This document shows, piece after piece, positions 1 through 6,521 of a DNA stretch of 8,157 nucleotides (the first letter of the stretch is position 1; every line of letters begins with the position of its first letter). Source of the stretch: an uncultured Lysobacteraceae bacterium (GTDB lineage: Bacteria > Pseudomonadota > Gammaproteobacteria > Xanthomonadales > Rhodanobacteraceae); NCBI GenBank assembly GCA_946482585.1, contig CAMLSI010000233.1, forward strand, positions 1-8,157, in the 5' to 3' direction. The notes below the pieces were generated by a model. That model did no database searches. It saw only the letters and a program-made list of their open reading frames with translations, and was not told the origin of the DNA. Made by a program: the position numbers and the translations under genes.

Positions 1-896
<896 letters not shown>

Positions 897-1093
897 GCGG
901 ACCTCGCTGCCGGAAAGACGCGAAGCGTAATGCAAAAGACCGCGCCTGCGCGTGAGCGCTCGGCGCAGACGGTCGCCGCCGCAACGAGTGCTGCCGCGCC
1001 GCGACAGCGACACGTCGGACGCCCGGCGATGTCGCAATCGGGATTTCTTCGCATCGGCCGCACCACGCGTGTAGCTGGCAGTGTCGGAGTGCT
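897..1093. other. Intergenic gap between rtcA and the ABC ATPase gene
   Basis: About 200 bp without a convincing gene. On the minus strand it holds two candidate hairpins. The one at 990-1008 (GCTGTCGC paired with GCGGCAGC, one G-U pair, loop GGC) has no T-run after it. The one at 946-968 (CTGCGC paired with GCGCAG, 11-nt loop) is followed about seven bases later by TTTT. Either could end the rtc transcript, but neither is a textbook intrinsic terminator. I see no clear promoter for the ABC gene. Confidence 0.35.
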
Positions 1094-2134
1094 TCAGACC
1101 GCGACGCTGACGCGACAGCGCCGCTGTGGATCGCCGTCGTCGGGGCGGATGTCGATGTCGGCGGCGCCGAACGCGCGAATCACCGCCGCGTTGGTTTCCA
1201 GATGCGGCGTCGGACGTCCCGTGACGAAACTGCCGCCGCCGGCCAGCACCAGCGGCAGCAACAGCTGATCGGCGAGGTGCTCGCCGACCGGCGCGCCATG
1301 TGCGAGGTAGGCGCGCAGTTCGTCACTGGCCGAGCTTGCGACCACTTCCGCGCTGACGCCTTGCTCGCCGAGGCCGACGACGACCTCGCTGACATGCTCG
1401 AACGTCGCGGTCAGCACGAGCGCATTGGCCGGGCCCGTGCCGCCCTTCAGATCCCGCTGCGAACGGCCCGTGAGCGTGAGGCGTTGCGCGGCCGTATCGA
1501 GCTCGCGCTGGGCGATGTGCTGCGGCAGGCTGCGCAGCAACACCGTCGCGTCGATGCCGCGGCTCTCGCCGCGTTCCAGCAACCGGAGCGGCCGCAATGC
1601 CGCGGGGACGACGCGCACGTCGACGCAGCCGCCGCCGGCCGGAAAGAAGCCGTGACGCTCCACCGTCATCGTGACGTTCGCGCCCATGCGCGCCAGTTGC
1701 GGCAGGAACGCATCCGCGATGAAGTCGCTGGAGGGCGCCATCTGATTGTGCGTGCCGCCTTCGAGAATGAGGCGGCTGGCGCCATCGGCACGCAGCAGCG
1801 CGGGCAGCACGGTCTGCAGCACGAGCATCGTGCTGCCGGCGCTGCCGATCTTGAAATCGAAATGACCGGCGCGGATCGCGCCGGGGCGGAATTCGAGCGC
1901 GGTCGAGCCGATCTCGGCACCGTCGACCGTGGCCGAGGACACCGACGCGGCGGCGCGCACGCAGGCCAGATGCTGACGCATGAGGCCGGGCTTGCGACGT
2001 CCCGCGCGGATGTTGCGCAGGCGCAGTGGCCGGTTCTGGAGCATGGCGAGGCTCAGCGCCGTGCGCAGGATCTGTCCGCCGCCTTCGCCTTGCGCGCCGT
2101 CGAGTTCGATCGTGGATTCCGTTCGCAGTTTCAT
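1094..2134 (-). CDS. rtcA: RNA 3'-terminal phosphate cyclase RtcA
   Basis: RtcA converts RNA 3'-phosphate ends (and can act on 2'-phosphates) to 2',3'-cyclic phosphates using ATP, through a covalent enzyme-AMP intermediate. In the rtc pathway this prepares ends that RtcB can join. The 346-residue protein begins with the family opening [19 protein letters not shown] and has [12 protein letters not shown] and FFPAGGG motifs. The nucleophile is H311 in PHLETN, matching His309 of the roughly 339-residue E. coli enzyme. I start it at the ATG at 2134 because AGGAAGG (2140-2146) lies five bases upstream and the numbering then fits the family. An in-frame ATG at 2161 would add nine residues but its GAGG sits only one base from the start. 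It follows the 234-residue protein gene by 30 bp and is the last gene of the operon I can see. The family assignment is secure. Confidence 0.95.
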   Translation of the reverse strand: MKLRTESTIELDGAQGEGGGQILRTALSLAMLQNRPLRLRNIRAGRRKPGLMRQHLACVRAAASVSSATVDGAEIGSTALEFRPGAIRAGHFDFKIGSAGSTMLVLQTVLPALLRADGASRLILEGGTHNQMAPSSDFIADAFLPQLARMGANVTMTVERHGFFPAGGGCVDVRVVPAALRPLRLLERGESRGIDATVLLRSLPQHIAQRELDTAAQRLTLTGRSQRDLKGGTGPANALVLTATFEHVSEVVVGLGEQGVSAEVVASSASDELRAYLAHGAPVGEHLADQLLLPLVLAGGGSFVTGRPTPHLETNAAVIRAFGAADIDIRPDDGDPQRRCRVSVAV

Positions 2135-2139
2135 TCGGG

Positions 2140-2146
2140 CCTTCCT
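2140..2146 (-). promoter_or_regulatory. Ribosome binding site that fixes the rtcA start
   Basis: AGGAAGG on the minus strand, five bases before the ATG at 2134. It is a much better fit than the GAGG one base before the upstream ATG at 2161, so the shorter RtcA is preferred. Confidence 0.65.
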
Positions 2147-2164
2147 GCCCGAGACGATCATGCC

Positions 2165-2869
2165 TCAGGCGTCGTTAGTGAGTTTTGCCGCCGACAGCTC
2201 GCGGGAGCGGAGCTGTCTCTTGCGCGTTATCTGAAACTGAAATCCATTGCAGGCGAGATCGAACGGCATCATGCGCGTCGTCGGCGCCATCTCGGCGATG
2301 CCGACTTCGTACCAGATGCCACCGTGCTTGAGGTGCAAGCGCGTCGGCGTGATTGATCGAAACTCGACGGCGCGTCCTTCGCTGTCGAGCACCGGCTGCG
2401 GCGGTCTGCGTCGCAGTGTCCGTCGCGACGGCGGTTCGCGCCAGCGCAGCAGGCCCGTACGCGGATCGACGTAGAGTCCTTCGACCGGCTCGCGCCGGCC
2501 TCGGCGACGGCCCAGGTGCGGTTTCAGGACGACCGCTCGCTGCGCCTCGTCGTACTCGCCATCCAACGCAACGAGGTCGCGAACGTGATCGAGCAGATGC
2601 TGACCGACCACCGAGCGTGTGTCGATGCTGGCCGCGAGCTCGCTCCAGACGTTGTTCCATGGACGATCGACCTGATGGCGCAGCCAGCGCCGCAGCGGCG
2701 ACAGCAGGTCGTCGAAATGCTTCGTGCGCAAGCGCCGCGGCCGATAAGTATCGGCGTAGCTGTCCCCGTCGATCCATTCGGCCGCGCGCGGCTTGTTGCC
2801 GCGCGCGGTCTTCAGGCGACGGCCGCGACGCGGCCGCTCGATCAGCACTTCGTGCAGGTCGGTACGCAT
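2165..2869 (-). CDS. Unrecognised basic protein embedded between rtcB and rtcA
   Basis: A 234-residue protein I cannot assign to a named family. It starts six bases after the rtcB stop and ends 30 bp before rtcA, so it is almost certainly translated from the same mRNA. It has no signal peptide and no membrane segment. It is rich in arginine, with basic clusters at residues 11-30, 41-50, 119-127 and 149-155. The best-conserved-looking core is residues 54-99, including LLSPLRRWLRHQVDRPWNNV followed by WSELAASID and then RSVVGQHLLDHV. I recall similar core sequences in other uncharacterised proteins, without a known function. A second block, residues 172-210, contains ITPTRLHLKHGGIWYEVG. The charge pattern and the RNA-repair setting make RNA binding plausible; that is inference. 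It is not archease and not a Ro60/TROVE protein. The long overlapping frame on the same strand (2175-4133) is a shadow. Confidence 0.85.
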   Translation of the reverse strand: MRTDLHEVLIERPRRGRRLKTARGNKPRAAEWIDGDSYADTYRPRRLRTKHFDDLLSPLRRWLRHQVDRPWNNVWSELAASIDTRSVVGQHLLDHVRDLVALDGEYDEAQRAVVLKPHLGRRRGRREPVEGLYVDPRTGLLRWREPPSRRTLRRRPPQPVLDSEGRAVEFRSITPTRLHLKHGGIWYEVGIAEMAPTTRMMPFDLACNGFQFQITRKRQLRSRELSAAKLTNDA

Positions 2870-2875
2870 CTCGTT

Positions 2876-4099
2876 TCAGCCCTTGACGCAGACGACCTGA
2901 CGCAGGGTATGCATGATCTCGACGAGGTCGCTCTGCGCCGCCATGACCTTGTCGATCGGCTTGTACGCCGCCGGCGACTCGTCGATCACGTCGGCATCCT
3001 TGCGGCATTCGACATGGGCCGTCGCCGCGCGGTGCTCGCCCAGCGTGATGCGCTTCTTCGCTTCGGTGCGGCTCATCACGCGACCCGCGCCGTGGGAACA
3101 CGAGCAGAAGCTTTCCTCGTTGCCGAGACCGCGCACGATGAAGCTCTTCGCGCCCATGCTGCCCGGGATGATGCCGAACTGGCCTTCGCGCGCGCTCACG
3201 GCACCCTTGCGCGTGACGAACAGTTCGCGCCCGAAATGCGTTTCGCGCTGCACGTAGTTGTGATGGCAGTTGATCGCCATGCGCGTGAGCTGAAACGCCG
3301 GCAGATGCTTGCGCAGCACGCCGAGCACGGTTTCCATCATCTGCTGCCGGTTCTGCGCCGCGTATTCCTGCGCCCACTCCACCGCGTCGACATAGTCGGC
3401 GAACAGCGTGCTGCCTTCGCTGAAATAGGCGAGGTCGCGGTCGGGCAGGTTGGCCCGGTGCTTCTGCATCTCGTTGCGCGCCTTCTCGATGAAGTACTGG
3501 CCGATACCGTTGCCGACGCCGCGAGAACCCGAGTGCAGCATCACCCAGACCTGGTCGCTTTCGTCCAGGCAGAGTTCGATGAAATGGTTGCCGCCGCCGA
3601 GCGAGCCGAGTTGGCTCAACGGCGATCGGTGCGAAATGCGCGGATGACGCTCGACGAGCGAGCGGTAGCGCGCTTCGAGGTTGCGCCAGCGCGTCGTCGC
3701 CGAGTTCGGCGCGACGATCCAGTTGCCCTTGAGGCTGCGGCCCTCTACCGTGACGAAGCCATGTGGCACGGCGCGTTCGATGTCGCCGCGGAGCGTCTGC
3801 AGGTTTTCCGGCAGCTGATCCGCGCGCAGCGTGGTCTGGTAGGCCATCATGCCGCAGCCGATGTCCACGCCGACGGCTGCGGGAATGATCGCGCCTTCGG
3901 TCGGTACGACCGAACCGACCGTGGCGCCGATACCTAGGTGAACGTCGGGCATCACGGCGATCCACGGACCCACGATCGGCAGTCGCGCCATGTTGCGCAG
4001 CTGCTTGCGCGCGCCGTCGTCGAGCGGCACGCCGTTGATCCAGGCCTTGATCGGTACGGCGCCTTCGTCGTGAATCGTCTGATGGAGGGCGGTGTTCAT
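2876..4099 (-). CDS. rtcB: RNA-splicing ligase RtcB
   Basis: RtcB is the GTP- and Mn2+-dependent ligase that joins RNA 2',3'-cyclic phosphate or 3'-phosphate ends to 5'-OH ends, repairing tRNAs cut by ribotoxins. From the ATG at 4099 the protein has 407 residues, against 408 in E. coli. Active-site elements are all present: DIGCG with D79 and C82, GGGNHFIE with N171 and H172, LHSGSRGVGN with H189, NCHHNY with H279 and H280, IPGSMG (311-316), and CSHGAGR in which H336 corresponds to the guanylated His337 of E. coli. A longer frame opens at 4162, but its 21 extra residues come from the tRNA-like RNA and should be ignored; GAGAGAGA (4104-4111) precedes the chosen start. First protein gene of the sigma-54 operon, six bases ahead of the 234-residue protein gene. 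Confidence 0.97.
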   Translation of the reverse strand: MNTALHQTIHDEGAVPIKAWINGVPLDDGARKQLRNMARLPIVGPWIAVMPDVHLGIGATVGSVVPTEGAIIPAAVGVDIGCGMMAYQTTLRADQLPENLQTLRGDIERAVPHGFVTVEGRSLKGNWIVAPNSATTRWRNLEARYRSLVERHPRISHRSPLSQLGSLGGGNHFIELCLDESDQVWVMLHSGSRGVGNGIGQYFIEKARNEMQKHRANLPDRDLAYFSEGSTLFADYVDAVEWAQEYAAQNRQQMMETVLGVLRKHLPAFQLTRMAINCHHNYVQRETHFGRELFVTRKGAVSAREGQFGIIPGSMGAKSFIVRGLGNEESFCSCSHGAGRVMSRTEAKKRITLGEHRAATAHVECRKDADVIDESPAAYKPIDKVMAAQSDLVEIMHTLRQVVCVKG

Positions 4100-4128
4100 G
4101 GCATCTCTCTCTTTTGTTTCGTTCCGGG

Positions 4129-4259
4129 TGCAATGCAGCGACGAGGTGGGGCCGGTCGGCACGTTGCTCTGACCGCTGAGCTACGGCGCAAGCGCCGGCG
4201 GGATTCGAACCCGCGACTCACGCATTCGATGTAGACCGGCAGGCATTCGCGGCACTGCA
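4129..4259 (-). ncRNA. Y RNA (YrlA-like) unit 3 with a circularly permuted tRNA mimic
   Basis: Read 5' to 3' on the minus strand: outer helix 4259-4247 with 4141-4129 (one C-U mismatch, one G-U); internal loop AUGCCU (4246-4241) against CCCACCUCG (4150-4142); inner helix GCCGGTC (4240-4234) with GACCGGC (4157-4151); UACAUCGAA; anticodon-like stem TGCGT (4224-4220) with ACGTG (4164-4160); five-base variable region GAGTC; T arm GCGGG-TTCGAAT-CCCGC (4214-4198); acceptor stem CGGCG-CUUG-CGCCG (4197-4184); U8-A9; D arm GCTC-AGCGGTCA-GAGC (4181-4166). T and D arms are in reversed order relative to a tRNA gene, so this is a permuted tRNA, not a tRNA. The bases for the usual tertiary contacts exist: U8-A14, G15-C48, G18G19 with the T loop. 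The CUUG cap leaves no CCA end, so it cannot be aminoacylated. The fold and the AUCGAAUG word match the bacterial Y RNA YrlA design as I know it. It ends 30 nt before rtcB. Mature ends are not known. Confidence 0.88.
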
Positions 4260-4341
4260 GCAAGCGGCGACAAGGTACAACTGGCCGAGACGTTGGCTCG
4301 TGACAGGAGAATGTAGTCCCGGCCTGGCATTCGCCGCTTGC
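4260..4341 (-). ncRNA. Y RNA-like unit 2, compact form without a tRNA module
   Basis: An 82-nt unit ending one base before unit 3 begins. Outer helix: GCAAGCGGCGA (4341-4331) pairs perfectly with TCGCCGCTTGC (4270-4260), 11 bp. Internal loop: AUGCCA (4330-4325) against AGUUGUACCUUG (4282-4271). Inner helix: GGCCGGGAC (4324-4316) with GTCTCGGCC (4291-4283), 9 bp with one G-U. Apical loop of 24 nt (4315-4292) that opens with UACA. Words GGCGAAUG and CCUUGUC fit the Y RNA consensus pair GNCGAANG and CNUUGNC exactly, as I remember that consensus. Helix plus large unstructured loop resembles a simple Y RNA. A local hairpin inside 4353-4331 could compete with the outer helix. Confidence 0.7.
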
Positions 4342-4375
4342 GGCAAGGCCGCAGCGTTTCTTTCGTTGCAGTGGC

Positions 4376-4411
4376 GAGGCCCTGATTTCCGGGCGGGGCC
4401 TCTTCGCCCGG
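4376..4411 (-). other. Potential H-type RNA pseudoknot between Y-like units 1 and 2
   Basis: On the minus strand, stem 1 pairs CCGGGCG (4411-4405) with CGCCCGG (4395-4389). The loop of that stem contains GAGGCCC (4402-4396), which pairs with GGGCCTC (4382-4376) as stem 2. Loop 1 is AA, the junction has no spacer, and loop 3 is AAATCA. Both stems are perfect 7-bp GC-rich helices and the loop lengths suit a coaxially stacked H-type pseudoknot. Otherwise the two stems could act as alternative hairpins. The pairing is visible; any function is unknown. Confidence 0.5.
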
Positions 4412-4418
4412 CTACGGG

Positions 4419-4554
4419 CGCGGCAGCGACAATGGTTTGCAAGACATATCCAGTGCGTCTGTCTTCCGCCACGGCGGCGTCCCGCCGGCGGGGAACTTCC
4501 CCCCGCACGCACAAGGCGCTGGATTCTGTAGTCCTGCGGGCATTCGCGGCCGCG
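4419..4554 (-). ncRNA. Y RNA-like unit 1 with a degenerate tRNA-mimic module
   Basis: Paralogue of unit 3. Outer helix 4554-4544 with 4429-4419, one C-U mismatch at the same place as in unit 3. Internal loop AUGCCC (4543-4538) against AAACCAUUG (4438-4430). Inner helix GCAGGAC (4537-4531) with GTCTTGC (4445-4439). Then UACA; CCAG (4522-4519) with CTGG (4453-4450); TGCGT (4511-4507) with ACGCA (4458-4454), the first strand identical to that of unit 3; a T-arm-like hairpin GCGGGG-GGAAGTT-CCCCGC (4506-4488); and a capped acceptor-like hairpin CGGCGG-GACG-CCGCCG (4487-4472). The variable region is missing, the D arm is reduced to 11 unpaired bases (4469-4459), and the T loop has lost its TTCGA signature. 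Words CGCGAAUG and CAUUGUC recur. It could be a decaying copy or a variant with another partner. Confidence 0.68.
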
Positions 4555-4573
4555 ACCAAACCGTGATCGTGGC

Positions 4574-4599
4574 GGCCGCAGCGCCCATTCGCTGCGGCC
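4574..4599 (-). repeat. Perfect 10-bp hairpin carrying a GCGAAUG word
   Basis: GGCCGCAGCG (4599-4590) pairs perfectly with CGCTGCGGCC (4583-4574) around the loop AATGGG. The loop edge makes a fourth copy of GCGAAUG, 45 nt upstream of the unit 1 copy. No T-run follows, so it is not an ordinary terminator. It may be a remnant of another Y-like unit or an RNA-processing or stability element. Confidence 0.5.
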
Positions 4600-4616
4600 A
4601 TGTCCGTTTCCTTTCT

Positions 4617-4724
4617 GCGCCGGAGCCAAGTCGCGGCCCCGCGACGCCGGGGCTCACGGGCGGGCAGGGTGGTGAGGCCAGCCGGCTCGGAGCCGTCCCG
4701 CCGATCGCTGTTCCGTCCCGGCGC
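4617..4724 (-). ncRNA. Possible fourth structured unit at the 5' end of the transcript
   Basis: GCGCCGG (4724-4718) pairs perfectly with CCGGCGC (4623-4617), and the left strand starts at the base next to the predicted transcription start. Inside are three local hairpins: CGGCT with AGCCG (4695-4683), a CTCAC/GTGAG stem with a pyrimidine-rich 14-nt loop (4676-4653), and GTCGCG with CGCGAC (4645-4630). Words GACGGAAC and ACUUGGC near the helix are weak versions of the Y RNA motif pair. There is no UACA and no tRNA-like arm, so the assignment is tentative. Confidence 0.3.
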
Positions 4725-4736
4725 GGTTTGGCTATA

Positions 4737-4751
4737 TCAAGTCGCGTGCCA
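4737..4751 (-). promoter_or_regulatory. Sigma-54 (-24/-12) promoter of the Y RNA-rtcBA operon
   Basis: The minus strand reads TGGCACG-CGAC-TTGA. It matches the sigma-54 consensus TGGCACG-N4-TTGC except for the last base of the -12 element. Transcription should start near 4725, just before the first helix of the structured leader. The divergent rtcR encodes the matching sigma-54 activator, which makes this assignment strong despite the mismatch. Confidence 0.8.
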
Positions 4752-4880
4752 AGCGCGGCAGTTCCGATAATTTCTTTGTTATTCAACTAGATAATCTTCA
4801 CGGCTCCATGCGGGATGGAATCTGACCCGCGCTCTTGAGCTCGTGTATTATCCCTTCGGATAACTTACGGGGTCGGGAAC
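4752..4880. promoter_or_regulatory. Divergent control region between the rtc operon and rtcR
   Basis: The least GC-rich stretch in the window. GATAA words occur at 4766-4770 and 4790-4794 (24 bp apart), inverted as TTATC at 4848-4852, and again at 4859-4863. The last two form TTATCC-CTTC-GGATAA. These are candidate upstream activator sites for RtcR. ATTCAACTAGATA (4781-4793) is a partial match to the IHF consensus, in the place where IHF often bends DNA between activator and sigma-54 promoter. A possible rtcR -10 is TATTAT (4846-4851), overlapping the inverted repeat; no good -35 is visible. Binding roles are inferred from position and repetition only. Confidence 0.4.
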
Positions 4881-6506
4881 ATGCAGAGCAAGCCGCTGGT
4901 CGTGATCGGATTCGTCGGCACCGTGCTCGATGCGGCCGACGGGCCAGGGCGTTGGGAGAAATGGCGGCCGACGGTCGCGCTCGGCATGTACGAAGATCTG
5001 CTGATCTCCCGCCTCGAACTGCTGCTCGACGAGCGCAAGTTCAAGAAGCTCGCGGGACGCCTGCAGGCCGACCTGGCCGAAGTCAGCCCGGAAACCGAAG
5101 TCCGCGTCCACGATTTCCATCTGTCCGATCCCTGGGATTTCGAGGAAGTATTCGGCGCGCTGCACGATTTCGCGCGCCGCTATCCGTTCGATCCCGAGCG
5201 CGAGGACTATCTCGTCCACATTTCCACCGGCACTCACGTCGCGCAGATCTGCTGGTTCCTGCTGGCCGAGGCGCGCTTCTTTCCGGCGCGGCTGCTGCAG
5301 ACCTCGCCGCCGCCGAAACAGCGCACCGGCGATGCGGGCAAGTTCGCGATCATCGATCTCGACCTCGCGCGCTACGACCGCATCGCGCAGCGTTTCGCGC
5401 GCGACCGCGCCGACACCGCGAGTTTTCTCAAGAGCGGAATCGCCACGCGCAGCGCGACGTTCAACCGCATGATCGAGCAGATCGAACGCGTCGCGGTGCG
5501 CTCCAAGGCGCCGATGCTGCTGCTCGGTCCGACCGGCGCCGGCAAGAGCATGCTCGCGCGCAATCTGTTCGATCTGAAGCAGAGCCGTCACGCGCTCAAG
5601 GGGCGTTTCGTCGAAGTGAACTGCGCGACTTTGCGCGGCGACGGTGCGGGCAGTGCGCTGTTCGGCCATGTGCGCGGTGCCTTCACGGGTGCGCAGAACG
5701 AACGTGCCGGCCTGCTCAAGAGCGCCGACGGCGGCCTTCTGTTCCTCGACGAGATCGGCGAACTCGGCCTCGACGAACAGGCCATGCTGTTGCGCGCGAT
5801 CGAGGACAAGCGCTTCCCGCCGCTCGGCGGCGACCGCGAGGTCAGCAGCGATTTTCAGCTGATCGCGGGCACCAATCGCGACCTCGCCGTCGCGGTCGCC
5901 GAAGGACGCTTTCGCGAAGATCTCTACGCGCGCCTGAATCTCTGGACGTTCTACCTGCCGGGGCTCAAGGAGCGTGCCGAGGACATCGAGCCGAATCTCG
6001 ACTTCGAACTCGAACGCTTCGCGCGCCTGCACGGCGAACGCATCACGTTCAATCGCGAGGCGCGCGAGCGCTACCTGCGCTTCGCGATGAGCATCGATGC
6101 GACCTGGCCCGGCAACTTCCGTGACCTCGGCGCGTCGGTGACGCGCATGGCCACGCTGGCTTCGCAGGGCCGCATCACGATCGATGTCGTCGACGAGGAG
6201 ACGGTGCGGCTCGGCCGGCTCTGGGGCGGCGCGCGGCGCGGCGCGACGGCCGCCGCATCGGACGCACTGCTCGAAGCGCTCTGCGGCGATCGGCTCGCCG
6301 GGATCGATCGTTTCGACCGCGTGCAGCTGGCGGATGTGCTGCGCGTCTGTGCGAGTGCACGCAGCGCGAGCGACGCGGGCCGAACCCTGTTCCAGGCCAG
6401 TCGCGAGCAGCGCACGTCGAGCAACGACGCCGATCGCCTGCGCAAATACCTCAAGCGCTTCGGCCTGGAATTCGCACAGATCCACGCCGCCGCGCGCACG
6501 CTGTGA
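4881..6506 (+). CDS. rtcR: RtcR, sigma-54-dependent activator of the RNA repair operon
   Basis: RtcR is the bacterial enhancer-binding protein that opens sigma-54 promoters of rtcBA operons when its N-terminal CARF domain senses an RNA-damage signal, reported to be RNA fragments with 2',3'-cyclic phosphate ends. The 541 residues (532 in E. coli) show the RtcR opening FVGTVLDAADGPGRWEKWRP, the CARF core HISTGTHVAQICWFLLAEAR from 113, and the AAA+ domain: Walker A GPTGAGKS (216-223), the sigma-54 contact loop GAFTGA (266-271), Walker B LLFLDEI (286-292), sensor GTNRD (330-334) and arginine-finger segment FREDLYAR (344-351). The C-terminal 70 residues, with NDADRLRKYLKRFGL, form the DNA-binding end. 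All ATPase and sigma-contact residues look intact. It is divergent from the operon it should control, and the start follows a GGGG-containing site. Its stop is 15 bp from the converging SH3 gene. Confidence 0.97.
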   Translation: MQSKPLVVIGFVGTVLDAADGPGRWEKWRPTVALGMYEDLLISRLELLLDERKFKKLAGRLQADLAEVSPETEVRVHDFHLSDPWDFEEVFGALHDFARRYPFDPEREDYLVHISTGTHVAQICWFLLAEARFFPARLLQTSPPPKQRTGDAGKFAIIDLDLARYDRIAQRFARDRADTASFLKSGIATRSATFNRMIEQIERVAVRSKAPMLLLGPTGAGKSMLARNLFDLKQSRHALKGRFVEVNCATLRGDGAGSALFGHVRGAFTGAQNERAGLLKSADGGLLFLDEIGELGLDEQAMLLRAIEDKRFPPLGGDREVSSDFQLIAGTNRDLAVAVAEGRFREDLYARLNLWTFYLPGLKERAEDIEPNLDFELERFARLHGERITFNREARERYLRFAMSIDATWPGNFRDLGASVTRMATLASQGRITIDVVDEETVRLGRLWGGARRGATAAASDALLEALCGDRLAGIDRFDRVQLADVLRVCASARSASDAGRTLFQASREQRTSSNDADRLRKYLKRFGLEFAQIHAAARTL

Positions 6507-6521
6507 ACGCGGCGCGGGGAT

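Noticed and set aside
2175..4133. A 652-codon minus-strand frame over rtcB and the 234-residue protein gene
   Set aside because: Arginine- and alanine-rich shadow in another frame of the same strand; RtcB catalytic motifs and the downstream protein lie in different frames.
4100..4162. N-terminal extension of RtcB from the ATG at 4162
   Set aside because: The extra 21 residues are read from the tRNA-like RNA, have no RtcB similarity, and the start at 4099 gives the normal family length with a purine-rich site upstream.
4166..4214. A conventional tRNA gene on the minus strand (perfect T arm and D arm)
   Set aside because: T arm precedes D arm in transcription order and the acceptor strands are joined by a CUUG loop, so no normal tRNA can be made; it is a permuted mimic. 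An anticodon cannot be assigned.
4325..4341. A plus-strand sigma-54-like element TGGCATTCGCCGCTTGC
   Set aside because: Spacing between TGGCA and TTGC is two bases too long, the direction is wrong for rtcB, and the sequence is explained by the outer helix of unit 2.
4218..4601. A 127-codon frame on the minus strand in the leader, with AAAGGA before its ATG and repeated AANAR/AANAC peptides
   Set aside because: All GCGAAUG copies happen to share one frame, but the codons include many AGA, AGG, CGA, ACA and CTA, unlike the strongly GC3-biased neighbours. The paired helices explain the repeats better, and the frame ends inside the tRNA-like unit. A leader peptide is not fully excluded.
4848..6485. 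A 545-codon minus-strand frame opposite rtcR
   Set aside because: Antisense shadow; all RtcR motifs are intact on the plus strand.
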